From the NCBI GenBank assembly GCA_954871525.1, contig OX940863.1, forward strand, positions 44,130,501-44,194,500: DNA of 64,000 bases. The letters run 5' to 3'. The position numbers were made by a program, and so were the translations under genes. The notes under the pieces are model-generated. The model did not search any database. It had not been told where the DNA came from and saw only the letters and a program-made list of their open reading frames with translations. Below are positions 19,540 through 29,930 of this stretch, piece by piece. Every line of letters begins with the position of its first letter. Position 1 is the stretch's first letter. This stretch comes from Parietaria judaica. Lineage: Eukaryota > Streptophyta > Magnoliopsida > Rosales > Urticaceae.

Positions 19540-19545
19540 CTATTG
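19534..19545 (-). promoter_or_regulatory. Candidate stop-codon readthrough site between protease and RT
   Basis: The minus strand reads CAA TAG CAA TTA in the pol frame, with protease upstream and RT downstream. UAG followed by CARYYA is the type I plant readthrough context best known from tobamovirus replicase, and the upstream CAA also matches. None of the other in-frame stops of this element has such a context: they are followed by CACGGA, GCCCGT, ATAGAG and GAGATC. That it is used here is inference. Confidence 0.55.
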
Positions 19546-20436
19546 GTCGGTTTTTGGTGCCTTTGCCCTTGTCTGAGGCGCGTGTGACATTCGAAAAGAT
19601 GTCATGTAACAGATCCGGGCTTGTTTTTGGTTGCCTTTCACTTCCATGATTTTCCCATCCTCCCTTGGGAAGAGAATGGTTTGGTGGTAGGTAGATGGCA
19701 CAGCTTTCATCACATGAATCCACGGTCTTCCGAGGATCATGTTGTAGGCCGTGGGACAATCTAGCACCAGGAAGTTTTTTATCTTGCCTACTCCGCAGGC
19801 AACGATCGACAATCTAACTGTCCCCAAGGTGTCGACCGTTTCACCATTAAAACCAGTCAGAGGGATGTTCCCTCTATTGATTTCCGTGTCATCAATCCCC
19901 ATCTTGCGTAAACATGATAGGAATATGACGTCTACCGAGCTTCCATTGTCGACCAGAATTCTTTCGGTCGCATAGCCGGAGACTAGAAGGGTGATGACTA
20001 GGGCGTCATCATGGGGTCCGACCAATGTCGAGGCCTCACTGTCTTTAAAGGTGATCTCGTAGTCGGGCTCCTTCCGCGGGAAAGCCATCGGACCAGCCTT
20101 CAATCTTCTTTGATGGGCTTTAATGGAGTTGATCGAGTTTCCGTAGAACTGCGACCCTCCAACTATGGTGTAGATTCTTCCGATGGCTTCTTCGGTCACC
20201 GGTTCCTCTACGTCTTCCGACTCCTGGTCGGCCTGTTCTTCTAGCATGAGGACTTTGCTTCGTTTGTTCGGGGAAGCGTTGCTGCTCCTGGTCGTATGCT
20301 TCTGCTCGGGCTTGGTATCTCTGCCCTGACCGATACTGGGCTGTTGTGCCATCTCGGTGCGTTCGCCTTCCGACCTAAAAAAGTCCAAAGGGAGATCCCC
20401 GAGCTCGCCCTTAAGGTACTTGTCCGCGAGACGGGC
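19540..20436 (-). pseudogene. pol: aspartic protease region (outer element)
   Basis: Retropepsin that would process the Gag-Pol polyprotein. The active site is VDNGSSVDVIF, with catalytic Asp about residue 147 counted from codon 20388. The flap/ILGR motif NMILGRPWIH is at ~216-225. The upstream stretch has a Glu-rich linker and GRIYTIVGG, commonly found before Tat proteases. There is no Met in the normal position, so expression depends on reading through from gag. Between gag and this domain lies TGA 20437-20439, and its own end is TAG 19540-19542 in a leaky context. The domain itself is uninterrupted. Confidence 0.9.
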
Positions 20437-22144
20437 TCATAAGACCATGCAGTTTCTGGTATGGTGCCCGTACCTTTGGTGAAATTTGCACCAGGCACTC
20501 ATGTCTCTATTGTTGGATACCATGTCACCGGTGCTCATGTACAGCTCTCCTTGCTCGTCGGCTTCGGTTTCTTCCTCGGCCTCTGAGCTCAGATTGTAGA
20601 TCGGATTTTGGGGGTGTGCTCTTCCCCCAGGTTGGGATATTCCGTGCTAGAAATTCCTATGCTGAGGATTAGATCCCCTGGTGGGAACGTGGTTCCTAGA
20701 GCCCTTGAAAGGGGGCGACTGCCCGTTCTGCGATTGAGGCGGGTGCGCTCCGGGCCTTGGTACATTTGAGGATGATCCGAATTTCCTCTTCAGGGCCTCG
20801 TGCTCCTCATCGTGCTTGATCCAATTGGATGCGCGGTGAATCACGTCCTCTATCGAGGTGTACCGATTGACCAGAATGTCGGTCTTGAACCTAGAATCGT
20901 ACCACAAACCGCTGGTAAGGGCGGCTATGGCCGTTTCATCTGCTAATCCGTTGACTCGGACCATTTTGGTCTTGAACCTAGAATCGTACCACAAACCGCT
21001 GGTAAGGGAGGCTATGGCCGTTTCATCTGCTAATCCGTTGACTCGGACCATTTTGGCCTTGAACCTCGTCATGAAGTCCCTGAGTGGCTCGTTTGCCCCT
21101 TGCCATTTTGGTCTCTGTTTCCATAAACATGGAAAAGTGTTTGAGAAACACCATGGTCAATTGGTCGAAACTATCGATCGATCTTGGTTCTAACTTGGAG
21201 AACCATTCCATTGCTGCCCCTGTGAGGTTCTCAGCAAAATACTGGCACCTTCCGGCGTCCAGCTCGTGGGCATCAAGGTTAGCCCGTCCCATTGCAATTC
21301 GGAACGCCCTTAGGTGTACCTTTGGGTCAGTGGTTCCGTCGTACTTGGGCAGGTGAATCTGCCCGCCATGCCTCAACCGAGTGTCGGTGATAGCGGCCGA
21401 GAATGGGGTTTTCATTGCTTCTTCGACCAGGCGCTCGATTTCGGGAGCGGCAGATACTGCTCGGTGTACTCGGGAATCCACCTTGTTGAGTCTCTCCCCC
21501 ATTCGCTTCATGGTGCGTTTGAGATCTTCGAGCTCGGAATTGTTTTGAGAGGGCTCTATTTGAAGATACGGGCCTGTTCGGCCCCCTTCTGAACCCTGGG
21601 GGTCGTGGCTTGTAGGCCCGTGAGGCGCGAGGTAGTTCGAGTTCTCTGCCCGGGATGGGCTCGAGAGTCGAATACCTGATGGGTGATTGCGAGATTGCTG
21701 GTAGGGAGTGTTCTGCCCGGGACCGGGCTGATCGGTACCGAAGGCAGGAATCCGGAACCGAGGGGTGCCATTGCGAGGCGGTGAAGGCAGCGCGCCCGGG
21801 GGTGAGTCCCTCGGCTGAGGTGGCGTACTCGGGCGCGGTCCTCCTGGGAGGGGTGGCTGGTTGGTTCTCTGAGCTCGAGGATCGTTGGGGTCCAGGAAGT
21901 CAAAATGGACCGCATTAACCCTCTCGTGATTCCTTTGCCGAGAGGTTTGCCCGGGTTCATTTGCAGAGTATGGCCTCTGCTCGAGCCGGGTCTGGCCGCT
22001 CATGAGGAACTCAATCTGCCTTTTGAGTTCGGAATTTTCAGCAGCCCTTTCTTGGAGCTGGGTTCTCAGATTTTGCTCTTCGGTACTCTGGTCGGGAGTT
22101 ATCTCTACCAGAGTATCGGAGGCAGGATTCTCGTTCGCACTCAT
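20437..22144 (-). pseudogene. gag: capsid and nucleocapsid of outer Tat element, frameshifted
   Basis: Starts with ATG at 22144, 55 nt inside the 5' LTR. Residues ~20-50 form a short coiled coil (LRTQLQERAAENSELKRQ), then comes a Pro/Gln/Asn-rich stretch to ~200. The Retrotrans_gag fold is at ~250-345 (YDGTTDPKVHLRAF, FAENLTGAAMEWFSKL, SFDQLTMVFLKHF). A +1 frameshift in an AAAA run at 21106-21109 ends this frame. The continuing frame has NEPLRDFMTRFK, an 87-bp tandem duplication, a basic Pro-rich tail, TAG at 20647-20649, then a CX2HX4HX4C knuckle (WCKFHQRYGHHTRNC) and TGA at 20437-20439. Both stops are single-base changes from sense codons in an otherwise open frame. Confidence 0.9.
20881..21054 (-). 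repeat. In-frame 87-bp tandem duplication in gag
   Basis: GGTCTTGAACCTAGAATCG occurs at 20881 and 20968, and a related GGCCTTGAACCTCG at 21055, each 87 bp apart. The two copies (20881-20967, 20968-21054) differ at about one base and encode 29 residues each, including KMVRVNGLADETAIA. The frame is kept. Confidence 0.93.
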
Positions 22145-22202
22145 AGTCGTCGAAGTATGACAGAGTTAGCGAGATCAAATTTTCCCACAGACGGCGCCAA
22201 AC
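22145..22202 (-). promoter_or_regulatory. Leader and primer-binding site of outer element
   Basis: Starting three nt inside the 5' LTR, the minus strand reads TGGCGCCGTCTGTGGGAAA (22199-22181). TGGCGCCGT is complementary to the 3' end of plant tRNA-Asp, and the following bases are the extension often seen in Tat/Athila elements. About 36 nt of leader then precede the gag ATG at 22144. Confidence 0.8.
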
Positions 22203-23188
22203 TGATGATGTGTTTCCGCACACCAACAGTCGCGTGAATTGTGAATGGGATTTCGATTTGATATTGCTGAATTTTGTGGATTCTGACCTCCGCGTCGTCA
22301 ATACTTTAGACGGTGACAAAAAACAAAGATGAAAAGAATAAGATTAGAACACCGAGGTTTTTTAGAGAGGTTCGTCCCAATGCGGTAGTTGACTACGTCC
22401 TCTGTACGTTTATTGCTTTTTGAAAGGCGATCAACCGAAACCACAAGCCAATTTCTGGTAGATCTAAAGTAAAAGATGAAAAGCTCTGGAAAATACAAAT
22501 CTCTTTATTCTCTCAGAGTCAATGCTTGCGTGTGTATGATGGGGTCGTCTTCTTGCTTTTATAGGCTCCTAGTTTCTGCCCGTTGAGAGTGTACGTTGAT
22601 GATGGCTTCGAGTTCGGAGCTTGGTTTGCTGTCGAGCTGACACGTAGGCCACGTTCTGAGAGATTTGCGTAGTGGTGGACTTTGACTTGTCGTCGTAGGA
22701 TTTGAATTTAGATCGTGGCGATTTTCCTGGTCGGGCCTTGAGGGTTTGAATTGAGGTGGTTGACTTGGTCTGCCCGTGTTCGGATGTTTCGCATGCTTCT
22801 GCTCGGATCCCTTTGTCGACAATCTCTGCCCGGGATGAGCTTTTGGGTTCTTCAGGTCGGTTAATTTGTTTGATGTTCAGATTTTGACAAGTGTTGGTTG
22901 TCTTGAAGTAGGATCTTCGAGTTCAGCTCGGGGTTTCTTTCCTCGGAAGGCTTTGCTCGGATTCCTTTTAGGCATTCTCTGCTCGTGGTGAACTTCTTGC
23001 CTCGTGGGTTATTTGGTTCTGTTCGGACAAGAACATGGTCAAATGTTCATTTGGGCCTCTGGGCTTCGTGGTTTATAAGCCCATTTTGCATAAATATTCA
23101 ATTATATTCATGACTTAATTAATTTGAACCATTAATTTAATTAATGATCTCATAATTCCTATTTAAGGAACGAATTTGCACATCAACT
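22203..23188 (-). repeat. 5' LTR of outer Tat element (986 bp)
   Basis: It starts (+ coordinates) TGATGATGTG and ends CATCAACT. The last base differs from the CA end of the other LTR, a point change in an otherwise clean terminus. It is gap-free against 5883-6868 with 17 differences by eye. In the sense direction it contains the TATA box and an AATAAA signal, and a long AT-rich U3. Confidence 0.96.
22505..22563 (-). promoter_or_regulatory. LTR core promoter and poly(A) signal
   Basis: In sense orientation TATAAAA (22563-22557) is followed by a likely start about 30 nt later (CATCATACACACG) and by AATAAA at 22510-22505. A TATA box closely followed by a poly(A) signal is the usual arrangement of a short R region. 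The same elements are in the other LTR at 6243-6185. Confidence 0.65.
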
Positions 23189-23193
23189 GTAGT
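23189..23193. repeat. Target-site duplication GTAGT (right copy)
   Basis: Directly follows the 5' LTR and matches 5878-5882. The satellite monomer resumes as GTAGTTTCTATATGAAG. Confidence 0.95.
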
Positions 23194-25599
23194 TTCTATA
23201 TGAAGCCGTTAATGGGTTAAAATCTTTACTGAAAAGTGTTAAAATTTGGTTTTCTTACGAGAGCAAATACGATCCGTTCTTGACGAAATTTGAGTTGCTA
23301 GACCTTCGTTAGGGTGGTATTGTTATAAATTGGTTTAGTTTTGGCATTAAATTTTTTTGAAGCTCTCTTTAAACCCAGTTTCAACAATTAATGCGTGCTC
23401 CAAAAAAAACTGAGTCTTTTTCCCATTTTACGCGAAAGAACCCTTATTAAACGAATTTTTAAACAAAAAATGAACTTCCTAATGCTAAATAATGTGTAAT
23501 TGTATCACATTTACTTATTTTAATCCCTAAATAGCGAAGCACTATCTCGTAGTTTCTATATGAAGCCGTTAATGGGTTAAAATCTTAACTGAAAACTGTT
23601 AAAAATTGGTTTTTTTGCGAGAGCAAATACGATCCGTTCTTGATGAAATTTGAGTTGCTAGAATTTCGTTAGGGTGGTATTGTTATAAATTGGTTTAGTT
23701 TTGGCATTAAATTTTTTTGGAGCTCTCTTTAAACCCAGTTTCAACAATTAATACGTGCTCCAAAAAAAAAAACTGAGTCTTTTTTCTATTTTGACGCGAA
23801 AGAACCCTAATTAAACGATATTTTAAACAAAAAATTAACTTCCAAATGCTAAATAATGTGTATTTGTATCACATTTACTTATTTTAATCCCTAAATAGCG
23901 AAGCACTATCTCGTAGTTTCTATATGAAGCCGTTAATGGGTTAAAATCTTTACCGAAAAATGTTAAAAATTGGTTTTCTTGCGAGACCAAATACGATCCG
24001 TTCTTGACGAAATTTGAGTTGCTAGACTTTCGTTAGGGTGGTATTGTTATAAATTGGTTTAGTTTTGGCATTAATTTTTTTTAGAGATCTCTTTAAACCG
24101 AGTTTCAACAATTAATGCGTGCTCCAAAAAAAACTGAGTCTTTTTTCCATTTTACGCGAAAGAACCCTAATTAAACGATATTTTAAACAAAAATTGAACT
24201 TCCAAATGCTAAATAATGTGTAATTGTATCACATTTACTTATTTTAATCCCTAAATAGCAAAGCACTATCTCGTAGTTTCTATATGAAGCCGTTAATGGG
24301 TTAAAATCTTTACCGAAAAGTGTTAAAAATTGGTTTTCTTGCGAGAGCAAATACGATCCGTTCTTGACGAAATTTGAGTTGCTAGACTTTCGTTAGGGTG
24401 GTATTGTTATAAATTGGTTTAGTTTTGGCATTAATTTTTTTTGGAGCTCTCTTTAAACCCAGTTTCAACAATTAATGCGTGCTCCAAAAAAAAACTGAGT
24501 GTTTTTTCCATTTTACGCGAAAGAACCCTAATTAAACGATATTTTAAACAAAAATTGAACTTCCAAATGCTAAATAATGTGTAATTGTATCACATTTACT
24601 TATTTTAATCCCTAAATAGAGAAGCACTATCTCGTAGTTTCTATATGAAGCCGTTAATGGGTTAAAATCTTTAACGAAAAATGTTAAAAATTGGTTTTCT
24701 TGCGAGAGCAAATACGATCCGTTCTTGACGAAATTTGAGTTGCTAGACTTTTGTAAGGGTGGTATTGTTATAAATTGGTTTAGTTTTGGCATTAATTTTT
24801 TTTGGATATCTCTTTAAACCCAGTTTCAACAATTAATGCGTGCTCCAAAAAAAAACTGAGTCTTTTTTCCATTTTACGCGAAAGAACCCTAATTAAACGA
24901 TATTTTAAACAAAAATTGAACTTCCAAATGCTAAATAATGTGTAATTGTATCACATTTACTTATTTTAATCCCTAAATAGCGAAGCACTATCTCGTAGTT
25001 TCTATATGAAGCCGTTAATGGGTTAAAATCTTTACCGAAAAGTGTTAAAAATTGGTTTTCTTGCGAGAGCAAATACGATCCGTTCTTGACGAAATTTGAG
25101 TTGCTAGACTTTCGTTAGGGTGGTATTGTTATAAATTGGTTTAGTTTTGGCATTAAATTTTTTTGGAGCTCTCTTTAAACCCAGTTTCAACAATTAATGC
25201 GTGCTCCAAAAAAAACTGAGTCTTTTTTCCATTTTACACGAAAGAACCCTAATTAAACGATATTTTAAACAAAAAATTAACTTCCAAAAGCTAAATAATG
25301 TGAATTTGTATCACATTTACTTATTTTAATCAATAAATAGTGAAGCACTATCTCGTAGTTTCTATATGAAGCCGTTAATGGGTTAAAATCTTTACCGAAA
25401 AGTGTTAAAATTTGGTTTTCTTGCGAGAGCAAATACGATCCGTTCTTGACGAAATTTGAGTTGCTAGACCTTCGTTAGGGTGGTATTGTTATAAATTGGT
25501 TTAGTTTTGGCATTAATTTTTTTTGGAGATCTCTTTAAACCCAGTTTCAACAATTAATGCGTGCTCCAAAAAAAAACTGAGTCTTTTTTCCATTTTACG

Positions 25600-28500
25600 C
25601 GAAAGAACCCTAATTAAACGATATTTTAAACAAAAATTGAACTTCCAAATGCTAAATAATGTGTAATTGTATCACATTTACTTATTTTAATCCCTAAATA
25701 GAGAAGCACTATCTCGTAGTTTCTATATGAAGCCGTTAATGGGTTAAAATCTTTAACGAAAAATGTTAAAAATTGGTTTTCTTGCGAGAGCAAATACAAT
25801 CCGTTCTTGACGAAATTTGAGTTGCTAGACTTTCGTAAGGGTGGTATTGTTATAAATTGGTTTAGTTTTGGCATTAATTTTTTTTGGATATCTCTTTAAA
25901 CCCAGTTTCAACAATTAATGCGTGCTCCAAAAAAAAACTGAGTCTTTTTTCCATTTTACGCGAAAGAACCCTAATTAAACGATATTTTAAACAAAAATTG
26001 AACTTCCAAATGCTAAATAATGTGTAATTGTATCACATTTACTTATTTTAATCCCTAAATAGCGAAGCACTATCTCGTAGTTTCTATATGAAGCCGTTAA
26101 TGGGTTAAAATCTTTACCGAAAAGTGTTAAAAATTGGTTTTCTTGCGAGAGCAAATACGATCCGTTCTTGACGAAATATGAGTTGCTAGACTTTCGTTAG
26201 GGTGGTATTGTTATAAATTGGTTTAGTTTTGGCATTAAATTTTTTTGGAGCTCTCTTTAAACCCAGTTTCAACAATTAATGCGTGCTCCAAAAAAAACTG
26301 AGTCTTTTTTCCATTTTACACGAAAGAACCCTAATTAAACGATATTTTAAACAAAAAATTAACTTCCAAAAGCTAAATAATGTGAATTTGTATCACATTT
26401 ACTTATTTTAATCAATAAATAGTGAAGCACTATCTCGTAGTTTCTATATGAAGCCGTTAATGGGTTAAAATCTTTACCGAAAAGTGTTAAAATTTGGTTT
26501 TCTTGCGAGAGCAAATACGATCCGTTCTTGACGAAATTTAAGTTGCTAGACCTTCGTTAGGGTGGTATTGTTATAAATTGGTTTAGTTTTGGCATTAATT
26601 TTTTTTGGAGATCTCTTTAAACCCAGTTTCAACAATTAATGCGTGCTCCAAAAAAAACTAAGTCTTTTTTCCATTTTACGCGAAAGAACCCTTATTAAAC
26701 GAATTTTTAAACAAAAATTAAACTTCCAAATGCTAAATAATGTGTAATTGTATCACATTTACTTATTTTAATCCCTAAATAGCGAAGCACTATCTCGTAG
26801 TTTCTATATGAAGCCGTTAATGGGTTAAAATCTTTATCGAAAAGTGTTAAAAATTGGTTTTCTTGCGAGAGCAAATACGATCCGTTCTTGACGAAATTTG
26901 AGTTGCTAGACTTTCGTTAGGGTGGTATTGTTATAAATTGGTTTAGTTTTGGCATTATTTTTTTTTGGAGATCTCTTTAAACCGAGTTTCGACAATTAAT
27001 GCGTGCTCCAAAAAAAAACTGAGTCTTTTTTCCATTTTACGCGAAAGAACCCTAATTAAACGATATTTTAAACAAAAATTGAACTTCCAAATGCTAAATA
27101 ATGTGTAATTGTATCACATTTACTTATTTTAATCCCTAAATAGCAAAGCACTATCTCGTAGTTTCTATATGAAGCCGTTAATGGGTTAAAATCTTTACCG
27201 AAAAGTGTTAAAAATTGGTTTTTTTGCGAGAGCAAATACGATCCGTTCTTGACGAAATTTGAGTTGCTAGACTTTCGTTAGGGTGGTATTGTTATAAATT
27301 GGTTTAGTTTTGGCATTAAATTTTTTTGGAGCTCTCTTTAAACCCAGTTTCAACAATTAATGCGTGCTCCAAAAAAAAACTGAGTCTTTTTTCCATTTTA
27401 CGCGAAAGAACCCTAATTAAACGATATTTTAAACAAAAATTGAACTTCCAAATGCTAAATAATGTGTAATTGTATCACATTTACTTATTTTAATCCCTAA
27501 ATAGCGAAGCACTATCTCGTAGTTTCTATATGAAGCCGTTAATGGGTTAAAATCTTTACCGAAAAGTGTTAAAAATTGGTTTTCTTGCGAGAGCAAATAC
27601 GATCCGTTCTTGACGAAATTTGAGTTGCTAGACTTTCGTTAGGGTGGTATTGTTATAAATTGGTTTAGTTTTGGCATTAAATTTTTTTGGAGCTCTCTTT
27701 AAACCCAGTTTCAACAATTAATGCGTGCTCCAAAAAAAACTGAGTCTTTTTTCCATTTTACACGAAAGAACCCTAATTAAACGATATTTTAAACAAAAAA
27801 TTAACTTCCAAAAGCTAAATAATGTGAATTTGTATCACATTTACTTATTTTAATCAATAAATAGTGAAGCACTATCTCGTAGTTTCTATATGAAGCCGTT
27901 AATGGGTTAAAATCTTTACCGAAAAGTGTTAAAATTTGGTTTTCTTGCGAGAGCAAATACGATCCGTTCTTGACGAAATTTGAGTTGCTAGACCTTCGTT
28001 AGGGTGGTATTGTTATAAATTGGTTTAGTTTTGGCATTAATTTTTTTTGGAGATCTCTTTAAACCCAGTTTCAACAATTAATGCGTGCTCCAAAAAAAAA
28101 CTGAGTCTTTTTTCCATTTTACGCGAAAGAACCCTAATTAAACGATATTTTAAACAAAAATTGAACTTCCAAATGCTAAATAATGTGTAATTGTATCACA
28201 TTTACTTATTTTAATCCCTAAATAGAGAAGCACTATCTCGTAGTTTCTATATGAAGCCGTTAATGGGTTAAAATCTTTAACGAAAAATGTTAAAAATTGG
28301 TTTTCTTGCGAGAGCAAATACAATCCGTTCTTGACGAAATTTGAGTTGCTAGACTTTCGTAAGGGTGGTATTGTTATAAATTGGTTTAGTTTTGGCATTA
28401 ATTTTTTTTGGATATCTCTTTAAACCCAGTTTCAACAATTAATGCGTGCTCCAAAAAAAAACTGAGTCTTTTTTCCATTTTACGCGAAAGAACCCTAATT

Positions 28501-29930
28501 AAACGATATTTTAAACAAAAATTGAACTTCCAAATGCTAAATAATGTGTAATTGTATCACATTTACTTATTTTAATCCCTAAATAGCGAAGCACTATCTC
28601 GTAGTTTCTATATGAAGCCGTTAATGGGTTAAAATCTTTACGGAAAACTGTTAAAAATTGGTTTTCTTGCGAGAGCAAATACGATCCGTTCTTGACGAAA
28701 TATGAGTTGCTAGACTTTCGTTAGGGTGGTATTGTTATAAATTGGTTTAGTTTTGGCATTAATTTTTTTTGGAGCTCTCTTTAAACCCAGTTTCAACAAT
28801 TAATGCGTGCTCCAAAAAAAACTGAGTCTTTTTTCCATTTTACACGAAAGAACCCTAATTAAACGATATTTTAAACAAAAAATTAACTTCCAAAAGCTAA
28901 ATAATGTGAATTTGTATCACATTTACTTATTTTAATCAATAAATAGTGAAGCACTATCTCGTAGTTTCTATATGAAGCCGTTAATGGGTTAAAATCTTTA
29001 CCGAAAAGTGTTAAAATTTGGTTTTCTTGCGAGAGCAAATACGATCCGTTCTTGACGAAATTTAAGTTGCTAGACCTTCGTTAGGGTGGTATTGTTATAA
29101 ATTGGTTTAGTTTTGGCATTAATTTTTTTTGGAGATCTCTTTAAACCCAGTTTCAACAATTAATGCGTGCTCCAAAAAAAACTAAGTCTTTTTTCCATTT
29201 TACGCGAAAGAACCCTTATTAAACGAATTTTTAAACAAAAATTAAACTTCCAAATGCTAAATAATGTGTAATTGTATCACATTTACTTATTTTAATCCCT
29301 AAATAGCGAAGCACTATCTCGTAGTTTCTATATGAAGCCGTTAATGGGTTAAAATCTTTATCGAAAAGTGTTAAAAATTGGTTTTCTTGCGAGAGCAAAT
29401 ACGATCCGTTCTTGACGAAATTTGAGTTGCTAGACTTTCGTTAGGGTGGTATTGTTATAAATTGGTTTAGTTTTGGCATTATTTTTTTTTGGAGATCTCT
29501 TTAAACCGAGTTTCGACAATTAATGCGTGCTCCAAAAAAAAACTGAGTCTTTTTTCCATTTTACGCGAAAGAACCCTAATTAAACGATATTTTAAACAAA
29601 AATTGAACTTCCAAATGCTAAATAATGTGTAATTGTATCACATTTACTTATTTTAATCCCTAAATAGCAAAGCACTATCTCGTAGTTTCTATATGAAGCC
29701 GTTAATGGGTTAAAATCTTTACCGAAAAGTGTTAAAAATTGGTTTTTTTGCGAGAGCAAATACGATCCGTTCTTGACGAAATTTGAGTTGCTAGACTTTC
29801 GTTAGGGTGGTATTGTTATAAATTGGTTTAGTTTTGGCATTAAATTTTTTTGGAGCTCTCTTTAAACCCAGTTTCAACAATTAATGCGTGCTCCAAAAAA
29901 AAACTGAGTGTTTTTTCCATTTTACGCGAA
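25600..29930. repeat. Seven-monomer offset duplication (~2,524 bp)
   Basis: Rare variants recur 2,522-2,524 bp apart: ACGAAATATGAG (about 26,170 and 28,695), AACCCTTATTAAACGAATTTT (about 26,690 and 29,212), and the 82-codon variant monomers at 25,626 and 28,150. A further variant, CCAAAAGCTAAATAATGTG with TTAATCAATAAATAG, recurs near 25,280, 26,365, 27,808 and 28,890. Confidence 0.7.

Larger units (their letters stand above)
5883..23188 (-). mobile_element. Tat-lineage Ty3/gypsy LTR retrotransposon, defective, with nested insertion
   Basis: A 17,306-bp element on the minus strand, about 12.8 kb without its nested insert. In element order it holds the 5' LTR (22203-23188), PBS, gag, protease, RT, two RNase H domains, integrase, a long 3' region with an oppositely oriented gene, PPT and the 3' LTR (5883-6868). 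Tat-lineage assignment rests on the second (archaeal-type) RNase H between the gypsy RNase H and integrase, the antisense extra ORF, the PBS type and the integrase end WNAMHLKKYYA. By eye the LTRs differ at 17 of 986 positions with no gaps. The coding frame has one frameshift, five in-frame stops (one possibly programmed) and a 4.5-kb insertion, so the copy is not autonomous. Confidence 0.95.
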
